A stretch of 52,956 nucleotides of DNA from Oscillospiraceae bacterium (GTDB lineage: Bacteria; Bacillota; Clostridia; Oscillospirales; Ruminococcaceae): assembly GCA_017462785.1 (NCBI GenBank), contig JAFTQJ010000024.1:1-52956 (forward strand), read 5' to 3'. Positions 48,385 to 52,956 of the stretch are shown piece after piece. The translations under genes and the position numbers were made by a program. The notes below the pieces were generated by a model that was not told where the DNA came from, searched no databases, and saw only the letters and a list, made by a program, of their open reading frames with translations. Position 1 is the first letter of the stretch, and the number at the start of each line of letters is the position of its first letter.

Positions 48385-48825
48385 ATGAAAGTGACACCGG
48401 AGGAATACCAGAAAATGCAGAAAGAGGCGGCACCGCCGTCAAAGAGCTATATCAACATTCCCATGGCATTTCTGACGGGAGGGCTGATCTGTGTACTCGG
48501 ACAGCTTCTGCTGGAGGGGTATGGTGCAATGGGACTGGAGAAGGATGCAGCGGCGGCATGGACATCCATCACACTTGTATGTCTGAGTGCACTGCTGACG
48601 GGCTTCGGGGTATATGAACGGCTTGCCAAGCATGCAGGAGCAGGGACGCTTGTCCCGATCACGGGGTTTGCCAATGCGATTTCCTCCAGTGCACTGGAAG
48701 CCAAGTCCGAGGGATTCATTCTGGGCGTGGGTGCAAAGATCTTTACGATCGCAGGACCGGTGATCCTGTACGGCAGTACAGCATCAGTGGTCTATGGGCT
48801 GATTTACTATTTCTTTTTGCGGTAA
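48385..48825 (+). CDS. SpoVAC/SpoVAEb family membrane protein
   Basis: 146 residues with about four membrane helices. FLTGGLICVLGQLLLEGY at the first helix, GFGVYERLAKHAGAGTLVPITGFANAISSSALEAKSEGFILGVGAKIFTIAGPVILYG over the middle and end, all match PF03862. SpoVA proteins form the dipicolinic acid channel of forespores. Here it stands alone: no spoVAD or spoVAE neighbour and no sigma-G-like promoter. It may therefore be a stand-alone homologue with another membrane role. Start at 48385 has GGAAGGAG 10 bases upstream. Its stop is followed within 4 bases by the palindrome that borders repeat copy 3. Confidence 0.85.
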   Translation: MKVTPEEYQKMQKEAAPPSKSYINIPMAFLTGGLICVLGQLLLEGYGAMGLEKDAAAAWTSITLVCLSALLTGFGVYERLAKHAGAGTLVPITGFANAISSSALEAKSEGFILGVGAKIFTIAGPVILYGSTASVVYGLIYYFFLR

Positions 48826-48829
48826 ACTA

Positions 48830-48848
48830 TGCGGAGCATGACTCCGCT
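48830..48848 (+). repeat. 19 bp palindromic direct repeat, left of repeat copy 3
   Basis: TGCGGAGCATGACTCCGCT, a 6 bp stem GCGGAG/CTCCGC with a 5 base loop. Identical to 49012-49030. Sits 4 bases after the SpoVAC stop codon where a terminator stem would be expected. Confidence 0.85.
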
Positions 48849-49011
48849 CAGTCTGTCGAAAAACCTTGTTAGGTTCAAAGGGCGAAGCCCTTTGGCGGGT
48901 TGAGGGTATGCAGTACCCTCGCAATATCCCCCCCCCCCCTCTGGGGGAGGGGTTGGGGTGGGGGCAAACTTTGGGGTTCTCCCCCCCAAAAAAGACTTTT
49001 TTGACAAGCTG
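48849..49011 (+). repeat. Intergenic repeat family, copy 3 (complete, 163 bp)
   Basis: The best preserved copy. Left edge CAGTCTGTCGAAAAACC and right edge TTTTTTGACAAGCTG form imperfect terminal inverted repeats (CAGTCTGTCGAAAAA against CAGCTTGTCAAAAAA). Interior: hairpin CAAAGGGC/GCCCTTTG, hairpin GAGGGTA/TACCCTC, a long C-run, GGGGGAGGGGTTGGGGTGGG, then GGGGTT and a second C-run. Flanked on both sides by the same 19 bp palindrome. Confidence 0.9.
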
Positions 49012-49030
49012 TGCGGAGCATGACTCCGCT
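49012..49030 (+). repeat. 19 bp palindromic direct repeat, right of repeat copy 3
   Basis: Exact copy of 48830-48848. It ends 10 bases before the AGGAGG of the phosphatase gene, so it lies in that gene's leader. Confidence 0.85.
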
Positions 49031-49050
49031 GTACATATCAGGAGGTTATG

Positions 49051-49587
49051 ATGAAATTATATGTGACAAGACATGGCGAAACAGAATACAATGCCCTTGA
49101 CCGGATCAGCGGTGTCACGGACATTCTGCTCACGGAAAACGGCATTGCACAGGCGATGGCAATGGCTGAAAAAGCCAAGGAATACGGCGATATTCAGCGG
49201 ATCATTGCATCCCCTCTGAAACGTGCACAGATGACGGCTGGCATTGTCGGGGAGGTGCTCGGACTGCCGGTACAGACGGATGCACGGCTGACGGAATGGG
49301 ATTACGGCAGTTTTGAGGGCATGGACCGTCATACAAAGGGCTTTGCGGAAACCAAGGCTGAATTCGGCGTGAAGATGCCGGACGGCGGAGAATCGGTATT
49401 CCAGATCGTACAGCGTACATACAATGTGATCGATGATGTAAAACGGCTGTATCCGGACGAAAATGTACTGCTGGTATGTCATGGCGGCATCTGCCGTGTG
49501 ATCGACAGCTATTTCCATGACATGACGGTGGATCGGTTCATGCATTTCTTTATGGGGAATTGTGAGCTGAGGGTGTATGAGTTCTGA
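49051..49587 (+). CDS. Histidine phosphatase superfamily protein (phosphoglycerate mutase-like)
   Basis: 178 residues. MKLYVTRHGETEYN carries the RHG catalytic motif (His8). ASPLKRAQMTA gives the second Arg, EWDYGSFEGM the acid region and VCHGGICRV the second catalytic His. The size and motifs fit small phosphatases of the CobC/PhoE/GpmB type rather than glycolytic mutase; substrate unknown. Two ATGs are in tandem (49048, 49051). The second is preferred because AGGAGG is 5 bases before it and only 2 before the first. No separate promoter is clear between repeat copy 3 and the start. Confidence 0.9.
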   Translation: MKLYVTRHGETEYNALDRISGVTDILLTENGIAQAMAMAEKAKEYGDIQRIIASPLKRAQMTAGIVGEVLGLPVQTDARLTEWDYGSFEGMDRHTKGFAETKAEFGVKMPDGGESVFQIVQRTYNVIDDVKRLYPDENVLLVCHGGICRVIDSYFHDMTVDRFMHFFMGNCELRVYEF

Positions 49588-49655
49588 CCGCACGCATTCC
49601 TCTTCGGACAATCTCAGCAGCTTCGTCCCAAACCCTTTTGACGATCCCTCACCAG

Positions 49656-49683
49656 ACCAGCCTTTCCGCAGGCTGGTTTTTCT
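49656..49683 (+). terminator. Intrinsic terminator after the histidine phosphatase gene
   Basis: ACCAGCCT/AGGCTGGT stem with a 6 base loop, followed by TTTTCT. Confidence 0.82.
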
Positions 49684-49733
49684 CAAATTTCACCATGTAT
49701 GCGTAAAGTGACAAAATTGTAAGCTGAATGTCA

Positions 49734-49761
49734 TTGAAAAGTGATTTTCATGTGCTATAAT
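49734..49761 (+). promoter_or_regulatory. Promoter of the BceAB-like ABC pair
   Basis: TTGAAA, 16 bases, TATAAT with extended TGC before the -10; about 30 bases before the start codon. Confidence 0.8.
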
Positions 49762-49793
49762 AGAAACCAGAACAACACCAAGGAGGAAGCATC

Positions 49794-50480
49794 ATGGAAT
49801 TACTGAAAATCGAACATCTCTGCAAGATCTACGGCAAAGGTGAAAATGAAGTGCGGGCACTTGATGACGTGTCCTTTACCATCCCCAAGGAACAGATGAC
49901 CGCTGTCATCGGTCCGTCCGGTTCGGGCAAATCCACACTCCTGCATGTACTCGGCGGCGTGGACAGACCCACCTCCGGCAAGGTCTTTCTGGACGGACAG
50001 GATGTGTACAAGCAGAACAACCACAATCTCGCCATTTTTCGCAGACGGCAGGTGGGGCTGATCTACCAGTTCTACAACCTCATTCCCGTGCTCAATGCCG
50101 AGGAGAATATCACGCTGCCCCTCATCATGGACGGCAGAAAACCCAATGCGGAACAGCTGAATGAACTGCTCACGCTCCTTGACCTCAAGGAACGCCGCCA
50201 CCACCTCCCTTCCCAGCTCTCCGGCGGTCAGCAGCAGCGTGTTTCCATCGGACGTGCACTGTTCACCTCTCCGAGCGTGATCCTTGCGGACGAGCCAACC
50301 GGCAATCTGGACAGCAGGAACAGCGTGGAGATCATGAACCTGCTGCGGAAGTCTAACCGTGAATTCAGTCAGACCATGCTCATCATCACCCATGACGAGA
50401 ACATTGCTCTCCAGTGTGACCGGATCATCACGCTCACGGACGGAAAGATCATCCGTGACGAGCTGACCGGTCAGGCGTAA
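49794..50480 (+). CDS. ABC transporter ATPase (BceA/LolD/MacB type)
   Basis: 228 residues. Walker A GPSGSGKST, Q-loop YQFYNLIPVL, signature LSGGQQQRVSIGRAL, Walker B ILADEPTGNLDS, H-loop ITHDE. The set is typical of the MacB/BceA group working with FtsX-type permeases. Start ATG has GGAGGAA upstream. The permease start is 12 bases after its stop. In Firmicutes such pairs often confer resistance to cell-wall-active peptides, usually with a dedicated two-component system. One is encoded 1.6 kb away on the other strand, but a link is only a guess. Confidence 0.93.
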   Translation: MELLKIEHLCKIYGKGENEVRALDDVSFTIPKEQMTAVIGPSGSGKSTLLHVLGGVDRPTSGKVFLDGQDVYKQNNHNLAIFRRRQVGLIYQFYNLIPVLNAEENITLPLIMDGRKPNAEQLNELLTLLDLKERRHHLPSQLSGGQQQRVSIGRALFTSPSVILADEPTGNLDSRNSVEIMNLLRKSNREFSQTMLIITHDENIALQCDRIITLTDGKIIRDELTGQA

Positions 50481-50492
50481 GGAGGCGTGGCT

Positions 50493-52790
50493 ATGGGATT
50501 TCAGCGATTACTTGCAGGACGGTACATCTTCTCACAGAAACGGCACTCCATCCTGACGATTTGCAGCATCGCTGCGGCTCTGACACTCATGACAATGCTG
50601 TTCACGGGCTTTTCGACCATTCTCGGCTGCCTGCGTGCAAATGCCTACGACAAAGCCCCCTATCACTACATGCTCTATGCTGTCACCAAGGAGCAGGGCG
50701 ATATTCTGAAAAAATGCGACGGCATCGAAAGCTGCAGCCTTGTGCAGAACAGGGGCGAGGGTACATTCCGTGCGGTGATCTTTCTGGAGAAGGATGTGCG
50801 GGATGATGAAACCGTCATGCAGAATGCTTTTGACAAAGCCGGTACGGGCTATTCCTATCAGGATGGGATTTACAGGGATTTTGACATGAATCTGTCGCTT
50901 CTGCAATACGATTTTATCGGTGTAAAGGCGTGGTACAACATCGCCCAGATCTTTGCACTCTTCTATGTCTTTGTCATTTTCCTTGCCATGGCGATGCGGC
51001 TTGTCATTGATACGGCGTTTGAAATCTCCTCAAAGGAACGTGAACGCCAGTTCGGTGTCCTCCAGTCCATCGGTGCAACGCCGAAACAGGTCGTGGGCAT
51101 CATCACAATGGAGGGTACGCTGCTTTCTGTCATCGGTATTCCGGTCGGCATCCTCTGCGGTATCGGGCTGACCTTTGTTGCATTCCGGATGGTGATCGCC
51201 TCGGGCGTTATGGATATTTTCTTTACCTCCGATGCAAAGGCTGCCGACATTCTGCAATTCACCGTCAATCCGTGGCTGCTCCTGATCGCTGCCCTGACGG
51301 GGTACGGCTGGGTATGGCTCTCCGCTTATGCAACCGGCATGCGGATCATCAAAATGTCCCCCATGCAGGCGATCAGCAGCAGAAGCAACTCCGTGAAAAA
51401 AGTCAGAAAATTCTCCCTTTTCGGTCTGCTCTTCGGCTGGGTGGGCAAGGTCGCTGCGAGAAATACCCGACGTGCCCCCAAGCGTTTCGCCATTACGGTG
51501 GTATCCCTGACCATTTCCATCACCCTCTTTGCAAGCTTTTCCTATGTACTCGATTCCGTAGAAAAGGGATTTATGGATTTTGTGGAAAGCTTCGGTATCA
51601 GCTATGATTTCTTCGTCCGTGAAGAATCGGAGGACTGGCATCCGCTGTCCTATCAGGAATCACTGAAAGAACTGGAGGAATGCGGTTACTTCACCAATGT
51701 GCAGATCTCAGCCGGCGGCTGGGGATACTGCGAATTATCCGAGGATAAGCACAAGACAGCCAGCATTGAGTATCACAATGAGGCGAGCTACAATGCACTC
51801 TTTGAAGGTGCACCGCCGGTTTCCTATGAAGAACTTGCTGCCAAGGGCGGTTATATCATGCTGGAACGCACAGAAGAATGCGTCGATCCGGAGCACTGGG
51901 AAAGCATTCAGCAGATACAGGCACAGGACAATCTCCATATCAAAATCAACCGACAGACCACCATTTTGCCTGAGGAATATGAAAGTCTCTCCGCCGAAGA
52001 ACAGAAAAAGTGGGAGGAATATACCCATCAGGACGGCAGAACCGGAGAAATGAAAACGTTGTTTTATATCCGGAAGGATATCAATCCCGTAGATTTTGGC
52101 GTGACAGCACGCTATACCATTCCGGATGAGGATTACTGCTTTCAACATGGCATTATGGAAACCGGAGTAACATTGGTCGCAACATTGTCACAGTATGAAA
52201 CGGAATATCTGTACTACCGTGACCATGCATCGGGGCAGAATATTTTCTGCGATCTTGCGGATGAAAGCATGTACCGTGAGGCAGTGCGTTTTCTCAAATC
52301 GCATGATTCGATGACTCTGGAACATGACATGTATGTGGAAAACAAGACCATCCAGTCCACGCTTGCACTGGTAAAGCTCATCATGGCATTCATTATCGTC
52401 ATGATCGCACTGATTGCGATTGTCAATCTGATCAATATCATTTCGACAGGCATCCTCAACCGCAGAAGTGAGCTTGCATCCATGCAGTGCGTGGGTATGA
52501 CGGATCACCAGCTGATCGGGCTGACCGCTGTGGAATGCCTGCAATATGCTGTGACTTCCGGCATTGTATCGAGCCTCCTTGCGGCAGGAATGCTGTTCGG
52601 AACAGAAGAATTCCTCCGGCTGATGACGCTGGAAGAAGATTATGGCGAACGCCTGAACTACGCCGAACCTCTCCCGATGATCTGGATCGCCGCTGCAGCT
52701 GCATTCATAGTTGCATTCTGCACGGCTCTGTTCTCACTGCATGGCATGAAGAAGCAGAGCTTGGTGGAACAGATTCAGAGTGTGGATTAA
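50493..52790 (+). CDS. FtsX-family ABC permease (BceB/YvrN-like)
   Basis: 765 residues. An N-terminal helix (about 17-45) is followed by an outside segment and three helices at ~150-290 with the FtsX feature ERERQFGVLQSIGATPKQV. Then come RNTRRAPKRFAITVVSLTISI near 325-350, an outside domain of about 260 residues, and three helices near 630-755 (NRRSELASMQCVGMTDHQL). It ends LVEQIQSVD. The duplicated FtsX unit with a large second outside domain is typical of Firmicute peptide-sensing or export permeases. The start was set at the ATG 50493; a GTG two codons earlier adjoins the AGGAGG and is too close to be used. Repeat copy 4 begins directly after the stop codon. Confidence 0.9.
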   Translation: MGFQRLLAGRYIFSQKRHSILTICSIAAALTLMTMLFTGFSTILGCLRANAYDKAPYHYMLYAVTKEQGDILKKCDGIESCSLVQNRGEGTFRAVIFLEKDVRDDETVMQNAFDKAGTGYSYQDGIYRDFDMNLSLLQYDFIGVKAWYNIAQIFALFYVFVIFLAMAMRLVIDTAFEISSKERERQFGVLQSIGATPKQVVGIITMEGTLLSVIGIPVGILCGIGLTFVAFRMVIASGVMDIFFTSDAKAADILQFTVNPWLLLIAALTGYGWVWLSAYATGMRIIKMSPMQAISSRSNSVKKVRKFSLFGLLFGWVGKVAARNTRRAPKRFAITVVSLTISITLFASFSYVLDSVEKGFMDFVESFGISYDFFVREESEDWHPLSYQESLKELEECGYFTNVQISAGGWGYCELSEDKHKTASIEYHNEASYNALFEGAPPVSYEELAAKGGYIMLERTEECVDPEHWESIQQIQAQDNLHIKINRQTTILPEEYESLSAEEQKKWEEYTHQDGRTGEMKTLFYIRKDINPVDFGVTARYTIPDEDYCFQHGIMETGVTLVATLSQYETEYLYYRDHASGQNIFCDLADESMYREAVRFLKSHDSMTLEHDMYVENKTIQSTLALVKLIMAFIIVMIALIAIVNLINIISTGILNRRSELASMQCVGMTDHQLIGLTAVECLQYAVTSGIVSSLLAAGMLFGTEEFLRLMTLEEDYGERLNYAEPLPMIWIAAAAAFIVAFCTALFSLHGMKKQSLVEQIQSVD

Positions 52791-52956
52791 TCACAAAAAG
52801 TCTTTTTCTGGGGTTAGAACCCCAAAGATTGCCCCCACCCCAACCCCTCCCCCAAAGGGGGAGGGGCTATATTGCGAGGGTACTGCGTACCCTCAACCCG
52901 CCAAAGGACTTCGTCCTTTGAACCTAACAAGGTTTTTCGACAAACTAAAAGGACAG
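52791..52956 (-). repeat. Intergenic repeat family, copy 4 (inverted, cut by window end)
   Basis: In its own orientation it reads TTTGTCGAAAAACC, hairpin CAAAGGAC/GTCCTTTG, hairpin GAGGGTA/TACCCTC, CCCCTCCCCC-TTT-GGGGGAGGGG, then TTGGGGTGGGGGCA, hairpin GGGGTTC/AACCCC, and AAAAAGACTTTTTGTGA. The last edge touches the stop codon of the permease gene and lacks the ACAAGCTG and palindrome of copies 1 and 3. The other edge runs into the end of the window. Confidence 0.87.

Noticed and set aside
50487-50492. GTG at 50487 as the start of the permease
   Set aside because: It lies only one base after the AGGAGG; the ATG two codons later has proper spacing.
1-52956. CRISPR array
   Set aside because: No series of evenly spaced short direct repeats was seen; the repeats present are dispersed and single at each site.

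Overview
The window looks like chromosomal DNA of an anaerobic, low-to-mid GC Firmicute close to Ruminococcus (Oscillospiraceae). The evidence is a secreted family 9 glycoside hydrolase carrying a type I dockerin, a SpoVA-family sporulation protein, a sodium-pump decarboxylase membrane subunit, BceAB/LolCDE-type ABC exporters, and vegetative promoters that nearly all read TTGACA-like / 16-18 bp / TATAAT. The assignment rests on gene content only, not on a database search.

Layout. 1-3050: a repeat copy, then TrkA-TrkH potassium uptake. 3050-5600 (minus strand): a PIN/NYN-like protein, a four-gene tRNA cluster transcribed Val-Asp-Gly-Cys, a second repeat copy, and an MscS channel. 5700-7530: OadG-like and OadB-like membrane subunits of a Na+-pumping decarboxylase. 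7560-13215: GH25 muramidase, DUF3810 metallopeptidase-like membrane protein, and an ABC ATPase with a large FtsX-type permease. 13245-16118: a P-type cation ATPase behind a leader that reads as a yybP-ykoY (Mn2+) riboswitch with an overlapping terminator. 16118-21700 (minus): dockerin-bearing GH9 cellulase, an ASCH-DUF1810 fusion, and a wall-anchored 5'-nucleotidase.

21740-44780 is a large surface-glycan locus. It holds UDP-galactopyranose mutase, three GlfT2-like (galactofuranosyltransferase-type) proteins, one of them fused to a TagF/TagB-like polyol-phosphate transferase, and a seven-gene minus-strand operon (42757 down to 28636). The operon encodes two ferredoxin/FrhB/polysaccharide-pyruvyl-transferase fusions, a Wzm/Wzt-type ABC exporter, a triple GT2 protein, an SDR-cytidylyltransferase fusion, and a GT8 protein with two pyocin-knob-like repeats. 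Together these would supply CDP-polyol and UDP-Galf, build a Galf- and polyol-phosphate-containing, possibly pyruvylated polymer, and export it. The polymer structure is inferred.

44860-52956: nitroreductase, a 154 bp fold-back element, a two-component system with a Pro/Thr-rich sensor, a lone SpoVAC-like protein, a repeat copy, a histidine phosphatase, a BceAB-like ABC pair, and a final repeat copy.

The most unusual non-coding signal is a four-copy intergenic repeat family (about 140-165 bp). It has imperfect terminal inverted repeats, nested hairpins with compensatory base changes and G-quadruplex-capable tracts. Element edges abut palindromes that differ from copy to copy; in the one copy with both edges intact, the same 19 bp palindrome lies on each side. 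Both window ends lie inside copies of this element.
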